This document shows positions 24,653-35,249 of a stretch of DNA of 64,000 nt, in pieces (the stretch's first letter is position 1; each line of letters begins with the position of its first letter). A program made the translations under genes and the position numbers. The DNA comes from Rhynchonema sp. JSB1_4 (lineage: Eukaryota > Nematoda > Chromadorea > Monhysterida > Xyalidae). The DNA is taken from NCBI GenBank assembly GCA_030248065.1, contig JASAMV010003151.1, positions 1 through 64,000 of the forward strand, read 5' to 3'. The notes beneath the pieces are model-generated. The model did no database searches. It was not told the origin of the DNA and worked only from the letters and a program-made list of their open reading frames with translations.

Positions 24653-25460
24653 ATGAGCCCCGATTCTGGAAATTTGTTGTTGTGAGTTCTGCCATCGTAT
24701 GTTTTATTTGATTCAGGCTGAAGCCTAAGCCGAAGCCTCAGCAAGCCTAAGCCTAAGCCTGAAATAGAAGCCTAAGTTTGCGACTGGATAAATGCGGAAT
24801 GGCAAATTTCTGCATTCCGCATTCCGCGTTTATCTGCTCACCTTTGCGGAATTGTTAATTTCTGCAAGTAAATTTATGCTTTTGGTCAAACATCTCCCTC
24901 GCTGTTTGCTTTCACACTCAACATTTGAGATCAGCACGCTGTTGTCATCGTCACCCAAGCGCGCACCATTCCGCAAAGGTGAGCAAATACCTAAATGCGG
25001 ACGGAACGCGGAATGCAGAAATTTACCATTTCGCATTTATCTGTTCACCAATTTCCGCATTCCGCTTTTATCTAATCGCAGCCTAAAGCTTAAGTATGGG
25101 ATTATGCTTAAGCACACACAAAACGGGTGGACTTAATTAGTCAATCTTGACGTCGTCATGTCCACTTCTTTTTGAAGATAAAGCATATGTAAACACAATT
25201 AAAAGAAAACAAACTAAATCATATAAAATGTCATTCGCTGTCTTTGCAGCGTGCTCGCGTTGGTTGGCGTTGTGTTGCTGGTCTTCACACTGATCATCCT
25301 GGTGCCCTGGCTGTTGTGCTGTTGTTGTCCGTTTTGTCCGGTGGCCAAATCGTTCGCGCGCGGTCGCGACTACAACAGGACCCTGCAGCAGCAAGGCGTG
25401 TCGACGACCACGCCTGCGCCCGGCGCAGACAAGGAACACATATTGATCACCGTTGCGTAG
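24653..25460 (+). CDS. Small Cys-rich membrane protein, paralogue 1 of 4
   Basis: Two exons, 24653-24681 and 25250-25460 (79 aa), joined at a phase-2 intron (TT|GTGAGT ... TTTGCAG|C). The short N-terminus (MSPDSGNLLF) leads into one membrane segment (VLALVGVVLLVFTLIILVPW). Directly after it comes LLCCCCPFCPVAKSFARGRDY, a Cys-cluster motif, followed by a short tail with TTTPAPGADKEH. Cysteines next to a membrane helix are often palmitoylated; that is an inference. Three paralogues follow on the same strand with the same intron position and phase, which supports the tiny first exon. The intron contains a telomere-like repeat and a MITE. Family not recognised. Confidence 0.62.
24715..24776. repeat. 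Degenerate GCCTAA (TTAGGC-like) array
   Basis: About nine hexamer-like units read GCCTAA, GCCGAA, GCCTCA, GCCTAA, GCCTAA and so on. TTAGGC is the telomere repeat of nematodes. Scattered related pieces (TTAGGGTTAGGCTTACGCC near 27658; GGCTTAGGCTCAGCC near 39750) also occur. Confidence 0.6.
24788..25079. mobile_element. MITE-like inverted repeat rich in ATTCCGC
   Basis: TAAATGCGGAATGGCAAATT near the left end is matched inverted at about 25018-25043, and each end is itself a hairpin of GCGGAATGC. Lies in the intron of paralogue 1. Confidence 0.55.
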
Positions 25461-25648
25461 TGCACTGCACTTGGTATCTCTTCTATGCCAGCTTGATGAA
25501 ACTAATATATACTTACATGCAGGGGTACTTTCCCATGTTTTCATGCCATACATATAACTTGAATTTTAACAATATGTGTTCCGTTATTTCGACGAAATCA
25601 ATCACCATACGGCTTTGACTACACGAACATTGAAAGGAAAATGTCATG

Positions 25649-25877
25649 GGGTGGAATTTTCGAAACGATGTAAAGGTCAGTTGGGCGTAAAGGTCGGTGT
25701 AAAGTTCGGTCGAAAGCTCGGTCGGCGTAGCTCGGTGTAAACGTGAAACATTGCCTGTTATTAACGTGGAATGTTTCAAGTTTACACCGAGGTCTATGGC
25801 ACTGAGCTGATGTCGACCGAGCTTTCCACCGACCTTTACACCCAACTGACCTTTACACCGTTTCCAAAATATCACCC
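25649..25877. mobile_element. MITE with 3-bp target duplication (copy 2)
   Basis: Same family as 19600-19806. Ends GGGTGGAATTTTCGAAACGA and complement, flanked by ATG on both sides. It lies downstream of paralogue 1. The two copies are highly similar along their length, so the family was recently active. Confidence 0.75.
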
Positions 25878-26536
25878 ATGGAATGAGAGCCTGAATGTTT
25901 TGATGCAGCATTGGCATCTCTGTGTGAAACATCAGTCGGTCTGACATTCTGCAGGATGCTGCATGTAGAGATGATCAATATCACCTGTTGATGTTTCACG
26001 GTTTTTAAGGTTGAAACATTCGGGCCGACCCAGGCATATGCGAGCCAAACTAGAGTCAAATCATTTTTTGTTCGCTGACCAATATCCATGCATTTGTGTA
26101 CTATGTACAGTGCCAGCCAATATTTCGGGTTACACCTCCACGTGTGATTTTGATTGCCCAAACACATAATGGATAAAAGCATGAATTTGTCAGAGAGAGA
26201 CCAGGCAATCAGGTATCTATGAGGAATCCATAAAACAGAAACAGCTGTGATCCTCTACGTTTCATTCTACTTGGGGCAGACAGAATAATGGTTTCAGCCG
26301 TTTTTCAATAAAAGCTGCTTGCCGCCATAGTGTGTTCGTTACAAACGAGAGAATTGAAGGCTTTCTCCTAAATCCGCAAGGTGTTGCTCATAGATTTCAG
26401 TTTTGGTGCCATTACACGATATGTAACTACACTACTCTATATAAACTGAACTGTCATAGGTTTTGAAAAATGTGTCACTGTCACCCTGAACGGGATTCTA
26501 AAGCTTATGTGGTATTCTACATTTTTCTGCATCACA

Positions 26537-28015
26537 ATGAACTACACTTTCGACGACACTGACTTGAGCGACTTTGATCCCGTGGAACTGTAAGTATTCT
26601 GTTTGAAAAGCGACCTTGGTGCACAAACATACTGTAGGCAAGTCTAGTGCTAGCGCGGGTAATTTTTTTGAAGGACGGGAAAAGTTGGGGAAATTTCCCG
26701 TTTTCCCCAAGGGTCCGGGAATTCTTGCGGGAAATGGAAGTTTGGAATTTTGAAGGACGGGAAATGTCGCGGGAAATGGTTTTTGGAATTTTGAAGGACG
26801 GGAAATTGCGGGAAAAGGCCTATTTCCCGCGGGAAATTTCCCGCGGGAAATGCGGGAAAACGGGAAATTTCCCGCGGGAAATGGTGATGTTTCCCGCAGA
26901 TTTCCCGCGCAAAATAGGAATTTCCCTTAAATTTCCCGCTGAAAATAGAAATTTCCCGTAAATTTCCCGCGGAAAACACATATTTCCCGTAAATTTCCCG
27001 CCCTGATTTTTGGTTTGAGAAGTTACTAACGCAATAGCTGCGAGTATTCTAGTTACACACACGTGCCATTAAATCCGTGAATTTCTTAATCGATCGGTAC
27101 AGTGCGTGAGCCGCTAATTATAACTTGAAAAAATGCAGTCTAAATCAATTGCTCAGGGTCGTGATCTTCATGAACAGGTCTGAAAAAGCCAAAAAAATTC
27201 TATTTCCGACCCATACTACAGAAGAAAAGCCAACAAAAGATGATCTGATCGTTTCAATTTCCCGTTTCCCGCGGGAAATTTCACGGAAATTACTGACGGG
27301 AATTCCCGCGCGGGAAATGGTCGAAGGACGGGAAAAAGCGGGAAATGGCCGATTTCCCGCGGGAAATTTCCCGCGGGAATTTTCAGGCACTATTTCCCGC
27401 GGGAAATTTCCCGCGGGAAATGCCACCATCGAAAATATTTCCCGGGAAACGGGGACGGGAAATTTCCCGCAAATTTCCCTCCCTACCGCGAAATTCCGCG
27501 GGAAAAAATTTCCCGCGCGAGCCCTAGGCAAGTCCATAACCTTTCATATGTCAATGCGGGGTACCGAAAAACAGTGGTGAAAAAAACAGCGGTTGAAAAC
27601 ACAGCGGCTGCTGTTACATATTTATTAAGCCTGGGTAGGACATCAGGCTTGGAATTAGGGTTAGGCTTACGCCTGCGTCGTAGCAATTACACATCTCCGT
27701 GAGTAGCCGCTGTTTTTTAAAAGCCGCTGTTTTAGCACAGGCTGTTTTTTCCACCGCCGTTTTGTCCGCCACACGTCAATGCGACATTATTTGCCTCAGC
27801 TTTCCAGCGTTGTGGCAGGCCTCCCAGTGGGTGTCGTGTTGTTCGTCATTCTCAGCATCGCAATCCCCTGGCTGTGCTGCTGGTGTTGTCCGTGCTGTCC
27901 GATGGCCAAGGCGTGCGCGCGTGCACAAGAATATAAACGACGATTGAAACATCTGCGGCAACAGGCGCGACTCGGGGACACCGCAAACAGTCGTTTCGGC
28001 AGCTACATGGCTTGA
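26537..28015 (+). CDS. Small Cys-rich membrane protein, paralogue 2 of 4
   Basis: Exons 26537-26589 and 27808-28015 (86 aa), phase-2 intron (CT|GTAAGT ... TTTCCAG|C). The N-terminus is short and acidic (MNYTFDDTDLSDFDPVEL). The membrane segment is VVAGLPVGVVLFVILSIAIPW, followed by the motif LCCWCCPCCPMAKACARAQEY. The tail is basic (KRRLKHLRQQARLGD) and ends SRFGSYMA. The acidic outside or N-terminal part and basic post-membrane part suggest N-out, C-in topology; this is an inference. The 1.2 kb intron is largely filled by an hAT-like element packed with TTTCCCGC sites. Confidence 0.66.
26645..27526. mobile_element. hAT-like element filled with TTTCCCGCGGGAAA palindromes
   Basis: Ends are TAGTGCTAGCGCGGGTAATT and the complement of TAGGGCTCGCGCGGGAAATT. 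They are flanked by an exact 8-bp duplication GGCAAGTC (26637-26644 and 27527-27534). 8-bp duplications and TAGNG ends fit hAT elements. The interior holds two dense clusters of TTTCCCGC/GCGGGAAA (about 26670-27005 and 27255-27520), over thirty by eye on both strands. TTTCCCGC matches the E2F/DP consensus. No transposase frame. Confidence 0.83.
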
Positions 28016-28126
28016 TGAAAAAACTGCACCTTTTTGAATGAAATCTTGATACAATTTTTGCGTATTTTACTGTTCGATGGTTTGTTTGCGTCTCTATTTC
28101 TGTGCGCTCAATTTGCATTTCATACA

Positions 28127-28941
28127 GTCCGTGACGAATTATGTGGCCACTTTACAACGCCGACGCGCGCGCGCCAGGCGTTATGCACATAAGCATAGGG
28201 CGGTCGGTCTGATTTGTGGTTTCTGCACAGAGCAAATGGCGCGCGCGCCGCGCGCGTTTCGTTTCGGTTTTGTCATACATCCAAAGGCGGCAATTCAAAC
28301 GTGCGTGCTATTTGCAGCGATTGGAGCTGTTAAAATGTGCATCGCATGGCGTCGGGCAGCAAGTTATGGAAATAAAAACGGAGAGCCATGTGAGTAGATC
28401 TGCAATCACTCAATGACCAATCACACATGCAGACTGCAGAGCACCCTTATGTGTGCTGTTAGCTGCCGAAACAGCTGAGCAGTTCAGATCATTATCCGCA
28501 TTGTCTGTCAGTCGTGTGAGTGCAGTGTCTGTTCATTTCTTTTCTTCTGGTATGGACGTGTTTCTTTTCAGCTTTGCTGTTTCAAATCCACTACGGAAAA
28601 AAGCACATCGAAGATATAGCCACAAAAGTTGTGTGACATGCATCAACCTGCAAAAACTTTGTGATATGCTAAACAGAAATAAACGGCAAATAATTTGTTC
28701 ACGCAAAATTCAAAACTGATCTCGCGTGTTTTGATGAATTGCGAACTTGTTGCATGAATAAGCGGTCGCTGTTACTCATTCCATATGCATCCTGTGTGAT
28801 TATTGGAAAACGGCGCGCGCCCAGCGCGCGCTAACTTTTCCTGTTGCCAAGTTACCGTACTCTTGCGGATCACCCTATACTTATGTGCACAACGCTAGCG
28901 CGCGCCGGCGTTGCAAAGTGGCCACATAATTCGTCACGGAC
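28127..28941. mobile_element. Element with GC-alternating inverted ends
   Basis: GTCCGTGACGAATTATGTGG at the left is matched exactly inverted at the right (CCACATAATTCGTCACGGAC). The similarity continues inward for about 80 bp, including GCGCGCGCGCC runs. It lies between paralogues 2 and 3. No clear target duplication was found. Frames inside it are not considered genes. Confidence 0.72.
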
Positions 28942-29549
28942 ATGCATGTTATATCCGTGTTTGTTCCTTCGTTCAGCCGATATCCACTTGCAAGTGCTGT
29001 TATTCGCTGACACTGTATGTTTCTATTGCCACAGCTGCGCAGAGAGCAAACAAATCCGAAACATCCACTATGTTTCATGTGGAAAAATTGCCATCATTTA
29101 CATTGTGAATCTGCTACGTGCCGACATCGCTGCCTTCTGAATGTTTTATGCATTATTTGCTGTCAGTCACATCAGTATATACAAGCGCACGACAGTGCGT
29201 GCAATTCGTGCCCAAGAGACGATTTTTTTACGCAGTGTACTTGCACATAGGGCAGCAATACATGTGTGGGTACCGGTAGCTGTACATTTTGTGCAGCTTT
29301 GTCCTGAACGCGCCGGTACGTACATAATCTCTGTGTGTTGCTGTGCACGCGTTGCTCTGCTCCTGGCAACGAGATTATTTTTGGTTTTAGTCAAGATCAT
29401 GTGCTTCATTTAGAATGTTTCAGATGAACAAGATCTGCGATCAAGAATTTGGCTTCAATCAGCGATATTATTAAGAACTGAGCGAGTTTTTCGACATCGT
29501 TTCTTGAACACTACAAGCTGATCGTAGTTTCTGGTGGAAAGTTATCGTT

Positions 29550-30253
29550 ATGGCATCCAAAAACAGCACCGAGGTTGCATCAGATGATGACAAAGGATGG
29601 AGCTGGGCAGTGGGACCGTTGGGAATTCCCTGGTTGGTTGATGCTTCATGGTATTAGCTCATTCATTCATTCATGGTTGATCTAGCCGTATTAGAAGATT
29701 GCCACGTGAATGTGCACAACCACGAGCGGATCCAGTGGGCCCAAGGGGCATGCCCTTTGGTCAGTGTTGCCGCTCGCGAGTATGGTCACGTTTGGCATGG
29801 TATAAGTTGGCTTAAAATCGTAAAATTTTAATTATAAGTACAACATAAAAATGACTGCTTGGATTTGGCCCCCCGCTTGGCCAAAACTCTGCATCCGTGT
29901 CACTGGTTCCAGGTAGCCACTTAAGTGTGACGATGATGACTGAATGCTGCGTTGATCATGCGTGACTGAGCAGGCAAGACAGAGTGCGCCTTCAATTGCG
30001 TCGTCATTTTATTTCTTGATCGCTCAATTCTTGATTCACTGATCTAAATGTAAAATATTATTGCAGGGCGGTTGTGATCAACGTGTTGGTTCAATGCGCC
30101 ATCTGGCTACCCATGATTCTTTGCTGCATCTGTCCGTGTTGTCCGGTCGCGAAGGGACTGCAACGAGCCAGGGACTACAAGAAGAAAGTGGCCGAACAGC
30201 GACGACGCGCGCTTGTGCACGGCGATAATTACCAGATGAATACCGTATCCTAG
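29550..30253 (+). CDS. Small Cys-rich membrane protein, paralogue 3 of 4
   Basis: Exons 29550-29632 and 30067-30253 (89 aa), phase-2 intron at the homologous place (TG|GTTGGT ... TTGCAG|G, completing a Trp codon). The N-terminus is MASKNSTEVASDDDKGWSW, the membrane segment AVVINVLVQCAIWLPMIL, then CCICPCCPVAKGLQRARDY and a basic tail (KKKVAEQRRRALVHG) ending YQMNTVS. AATAAA lies at 30334-30339. The donor GTTGGT is unusual, but the same hexamer is used in alpha-catulin in this window. Confidence 0.66.
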
Positions 30254-30333
30254 CGATTGTGATCTGTTTAGTGGTACTTTATTGGATGATTGACTGTACA
30301 TACAGTATATGAATTTTATTGAAAATATGTCAA

Positions 30334-30339
30334 AATAAA
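30334..30339 (+). terminator. Polyadenylation signal AATAAA
   Basis: AATAAA 81 bp after the stop of paralogue 3, in an AT-rich 3' flank. Confidence 0.5.
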
Positions 30340-31222
30340 ACTGAAATGAATTGTGAGGACGAAAATTACACGAATTGCCCCGCACGTACATTTGGTTGAG
30401 TATGATGTGCTGGGTATATATTTTATTCATGTTGCTCGCCGATAGCAAAAGGATTGCAATTGGCCAATAAACTAAAAGCGAAGGAAAAGATGGCAAAACG
30501 CACATGCATGGGCGGGGTTGAGACGTTGGACTTTGTGATGTGAGCAATAAAAATGATTTCTTCCTTTTTTTATTCTTTCAATGACCAATCAATAAAACCC
30601 CCCGCATTTTTTAGAACTATAATAGTACCCAAGTTGTTTTCTCTTGGTTGTAATCTTCTTGAAGCACACGAAAATATCAAAGACCGCGACACACTCTGAA
30701 CACAAAGCTGTTCAGATCACTGCTCGTTTTTAAAAAAAACTCGAAGACCCAGAGGATTTTAGAACAGCGAAACAAGCGCACCAATTTTTTGTCAGGTCAG
30801 AATAACGAACGCAACTTGCTACCAAGTTACAGTAAAAGTGCCTAAAAGATCCCACACGGAGTCGCGTTTGAGTTGACAAAGGTGATAAGTTTCTGTGTTG
30901 AAAAAACGGGCCATGACCTCAGACACCACGAGCGTCCCCCGGGCACGGTTGATCATCACCGTGTGCGCGCAAAGCTCGCAGATGCAATAGAACGACGCGC
31001 TTATTCTCCGTGCGCGTCGCTTTTATATTTTATCGCTTGTTTCTTTCATGCATGGGATTTGAACAGCGACACGTTATTTTGAAAACACCCTTCGGATTTC
31101 CCAAACCCCGTTCGACAACATCAAAAGCTCTGCCCATTATCGATGCAATCGTTTTATTGAGTCAAATCACCACAATATCGTTCAGTCAATAGTTGTTCGT
31201 CATTGTTGCCTAATTGTGCATC

Positions 31223-34200
31223 ATGACCAATCGAATGTCATCCGGAGGTGATCAGGACAAATCGGAGAACTCACTGGACGAAATTTGGTTCGCCCTTCAT
31301 TGATTTTGTTCCGTCTTTAATTTTTTTTGGCCAATTGACTACAGACAGATCCGGCATCATGAACCGCTGCTGCAAGAGTGCGTGCGCATTTCCGAGAACG
31401 CCACAAGACAGGAGCGAAGGTGCTGCAACCTTTGTATCGTCGTGACTCATCGTTAAAGGGCTCGGGACATAACCGAAGGAAGGACAGCAGGACATATTGT
31501 TACATACCGTTGGAAAGCATTTCGACAGCCTATGTCACGCACAAATTTTAAGCTCCTTGGCGATTCGCTATCTCTTGGTAGAGGGACTTTTCGTTCCAGA
31601 AAAAACTGAATTTTTGCACAAATTGGAACGACCGGTGCAGAAACCCCAAATGCATTGAAGGTCAAGTAACACGTGGATAGGATTACAACAGCTTCGGAAT
31701 AACTTATCAACACAACTTCAGTTACTCAAACCATTGCTTCACACGGTGAGGGTGCGAAACGTTCCAAAAATCGGCCTTATTTTTCGATAACACAAGTTTG
31801 TCCCTAAATTTTGAGGTCACGCTTAGCGCTACGGAAATAAGAACGCAATGGGGAAATAGAGCATCGTCGAAAGTACTAGAAAATAAGGTTTTTAAATTTT
31901 TTAACTCATGGCTAGCTCCGTGACAGGCCTAAAAATTCATTAAATTGCCGCTAAATTAGGTGGTTATATTCATCGCCAGAATTGTTGCACATAAAGGCCA
32001 CAGATTGCATCGGATTCGAAACAAAAAATTGAGAGAAACGCCTGGTGTAACAACCTATCAAGGTCCGAAGACCCCAAGGTCTACAGATCTGTCTGGGTAG
32101 CCATACTAATCTGAATATGATATTCAGCTATAAATGCTTATTGTTAACAGCTATTGTAAATGTGACAGCACCAAACAATGTATCTCGGGATTAGCTTTCG
32201 AACGATATATAACAAGCCCCAATAAATTCTTACGCTTAAATGCAGAGGCTAAAAAATTGCTTTTTTGACGATTCTGGAATGAACCGTCACGTCACCGTGT
32301 GCGGTTTCGGAATTTTGACCGTTTCTTGTCCATAGTAAGAGATAGTATGGGCATGTTATATATCGTTCGATAGCTACGTTGAAGCTACATCGTTTGATGC
32401 TATCAAATGTGCAATAATCTTTAACAGTGACGACTTATAGCCAAATATCTTATTCAGGCTGGCATGGCTGCAGCAGCCGGACCGTGGAGTTTGAAGTTTT
32501 GAAACTCGTCTAGATTGTTGGACTGTGCGTTTATCTGACTTTCTCGTTTCCAATGCAATGCAATACGTGGCTTATTTACATCACATTTCCATCAATGAAT
32601 GCAACTATGCAGTTTAGGGGCAATTGTTAGGTCTTTTTTGGCCCGTCACGCCGCTATCAAAGTGTTTTCAAATTTAAAAACCTTATTTTCTGGTACTTTC
32701 GACAATGCTCTGTTTTTCTGTTGCATTTTCATTTCTGCAACAGAAAGCACGGCCTCAAAATTTAGGGACAAACTTGTGTCCTAGAAAAATATGGCCGATT
32801 TTTGGAATGTTTCGCACTCTCACCGAGGGAAATAGTGGTTTGTGCGACTGAAGTTGTCATGATAAATTATCCAGTAGCTGTTGTAATCCCATCCACGTGT
32901 TACTCGACCTTCAACTCATTTGGGGTTTCTGCACCGCTCGTTTCAAGTTGTGAGAAAATTCACCTTTCTCTGGAACGAAAAGTCCCTCTACCAAGAGATA
33001 GCGAATCTTCAAGGAGCTGAACATTTGTGCGTGATATGTGCTGCCACAGTGCTTTCCAGCGATGTATAACACTGTGCTCTGCTGCCCTTCCTTCGGTTGT
33101 GTCCCGAGCCCTTTAATGATCGTTTTGGAACGACCACCAGGCCGGGGTTTGTGCAGACGGGTGGTCAACTAGCTCATCGTCAATGCGAAATGCACTGCGC
33201 ACACAAAAGAGATCAGATCTGGATACCGTACTGGTTAATTATTGATCGCATGAAAAACTCAATGCTTGTGAATAGGCAGAGACAGACACCAATTCCCACC
33301 ACGATTGTCAGTGCTCGAGGAGTACAAAAGACTGCCAATGCGCCAAGCCACACAATGTCTGCAGGCCACACACCACATTGCAGGACAGTGGTGATCTTCG
33401 TGAGTGTGGTTGCGTTGTACATCGGTGCCCTATTGCCATGGGTTATCTGCTGCATGTGTCCCTGCTGTCCCGTTGCGCGCGGGCTCAAACGCGGCAGGGA
33501 ATATAACGAGGTGCGCTCTTCTTTGGTTTTACAATCTTGAAAAATTCTCGCGTGCATGTAAAGGTGTTCCAAAAGTATCCCCCAATTTGTTTACTGTTGT
33601 GGCCTTAGCAAGCACACTCTTTCTATGTATAGTTGACGTAACAGCTCATTCGAATCGCTAGGCGCTGGGCTGCTGAGTTCGCTAGTCATCTGATGTTTCA
33701 CGAGTCGTTTTTGCAGTCCTCTCGGAGTTCGTCTTGGTCAGGATATTTCGAGGACCCATCTTTCACGTCGGTAAAAATCACAAGTTTGCTTAAAACTCGA
33801 AATATGTTCATTTCATGAACCAAACCGTGCCTTACGCGCACAACGCTTCCTATAATTGATAATTCTGCTGACAGGGGCTCTAAAACCCGTTGAAACATCA
33901 GCAACTTGCGTGGATATTGATATGTATACTAGTCACACGTATGTATGTAGGTAGAATCTCCTGGTGACTCGAATGAACTAAATATTCAACCACATCCATA
34001 ATGTCTGTTTCTCCCCAATAATTAACTCAAGCGTGAGTGCAGTTTTATTTGTTCGAGAAGTATCGGGGAAAGCACAGATATTAAATAGGTATAGCTCAAC
34101 AAGCAGCACTGTATATGGGAACGAAAATTGATCAAAAGACATTTTTATCAAAAACAGGCGTTCAAAAGTTCTGTGTCTATTGGTAAGTTGAAGCCCAGAA

Positions 34201-34406
34201 CCCAGACGCCGAAGCCCCGACCCGGGATGCCACATGCAGTCTCATGACAGTGGCCAAAACGAATATGCACATTAATGCATTTTCCACTTTTCCTATTTTT
34301 CAATGAACCGCACTCTCAAGCTGTTTGACAGGAAATGGTGACGCAACGGCAAGCACGGCAGCAGTCGATGCAGATGCAGGGTTACTACATCTCGTCAATA
34401 GCGTGA
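31223..34406 (+). CDS. Small Cys-rich membrane protein, paralogue 4 of 4
   Basis: Three exons, 31223-31287, 33384-33510 and 34332-34406 (88 aa). The first intron is phase 2 at the same site as in the other three (TG|GTTCGC ... TTGCAG|G). The second, phase 0, is unique to this copy and splits the tail after the RGREYNE element. The N-terminus is acidic (MTNRMSSGGDQDKSENSLDE). Membrane segment TVVIFVSVVALYIGALLPWV, motif ICCMCPCCPVARGLKRGREY, then a Gln-rich tail ending MQMQGYYISSIA. Intron 1 (2.1 kb) contains a TTAA-flanked foldback element. The weak GTTCGC donor is the main uncertainty. Confidence 0.64.
31457..33112. mobile_element. piggyBac-like foldback element with TTAA borders
   Basis: Ends are AGGGCTCGGGACATAACCGA and the complement of its right counterpart. 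They are flanked by TTAA at 31453-31456 and 33113-33116. Inverted similarity runs several hundred bp into each side (31457-31860 versus 32660-33112) with about 80-90% identity by eye. No transposase. Its ends differ from those of 8688-9771, so it is a second TTAA family. Confidence 0.8.
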
Positions 34407-35088
34407 AACGGAACTGAAGTCAAAGTCGGATAAACTTCTGTCTTTTCGTGTGACCAAGATTAAGTGCTGAGCTGACCTTTGGCTGTTTTGGTTATTGTAC
34501 ATGTACCTGCAAGATAAATTTGTGATTTGGCTTTTCTGCACATTTGTTGTTGACATGGACAAAAATTATAATGTGTGCAAAATTCGTACAACATCGAGAA
34601 CAAGGTTGTGAAACATTACAACTAGGCAAATGAGAAAAACCACTCATAGAGGCAAAGCATTAGTCCCAATGTAGTAAAATACGAGCTTTTTCGGCAACCA
34701 ATATATCGGTAACATATAATGTAATTAACAACAACAGAGCCGTAACCGCTCACAAAATCAGGCTTATACTGATGTCGTCGACTCGTCGTGTGGATGCAAA
34801 TCGTGGACGAAGTTATTATTTCTTGTGTTCACATGGGGTGCATTGTGTCAACGACATTAGTTTTATGGCGCAAGACCGCGTATTGTCTACTTTGACCAGC
34901 GGATCTTTCGGGTCAGTTTCATGCTGAACGCGTGCTATTCGAGTGCATTCTTTTCATTCAACCTGTCTCTCTGTGGGTCGCCCTCCACCTTGCACTCCTC
35001 CATCCGTTCAATAATGTTTTGTTTTGATATAATCGTCCCTTGTCGTTGGTGATTTGTCGTGTTTGCCAGTCGATTTAGGCTAATAATA

Positions 35089-35249
35089 TTACAGTGGTCG
35101 ACTCAATTGGTCAAATCACTTCGTCAACTCACAGTAGTACCGTACCGAGTGAGCGTGAGAAATACATAATATATGGCATTCGCGGTGAGCGATGAGTTGA
35201 CGACCCTAAAATGTGAGTTGACGAAGTGGTTTGACCGCTTGAGTTGTAA
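35089..35249. mobile_element. 161-bp MITE (same family as 19520-19858)
   Basis: TTACAGTGGTCGACTCAA and GTCAAATCACTTCGTCAACT are matched inverted by AGTTGACGAAGTGGTTTGAC and TTGAGTTGTAA. The interior GAGTGAGCGTGAGAAATAC is related to 19575-19598. Confidence 0.65.

Noticed and set aside
26647..27580. Open frames of about 80-150 codons rich in FPREISRGK-like repeats on both strands
   Set aside because: They are translations of the TTTCCCGCGGGAAA repeats inside an hAT-like element, present in several frames on both strands.
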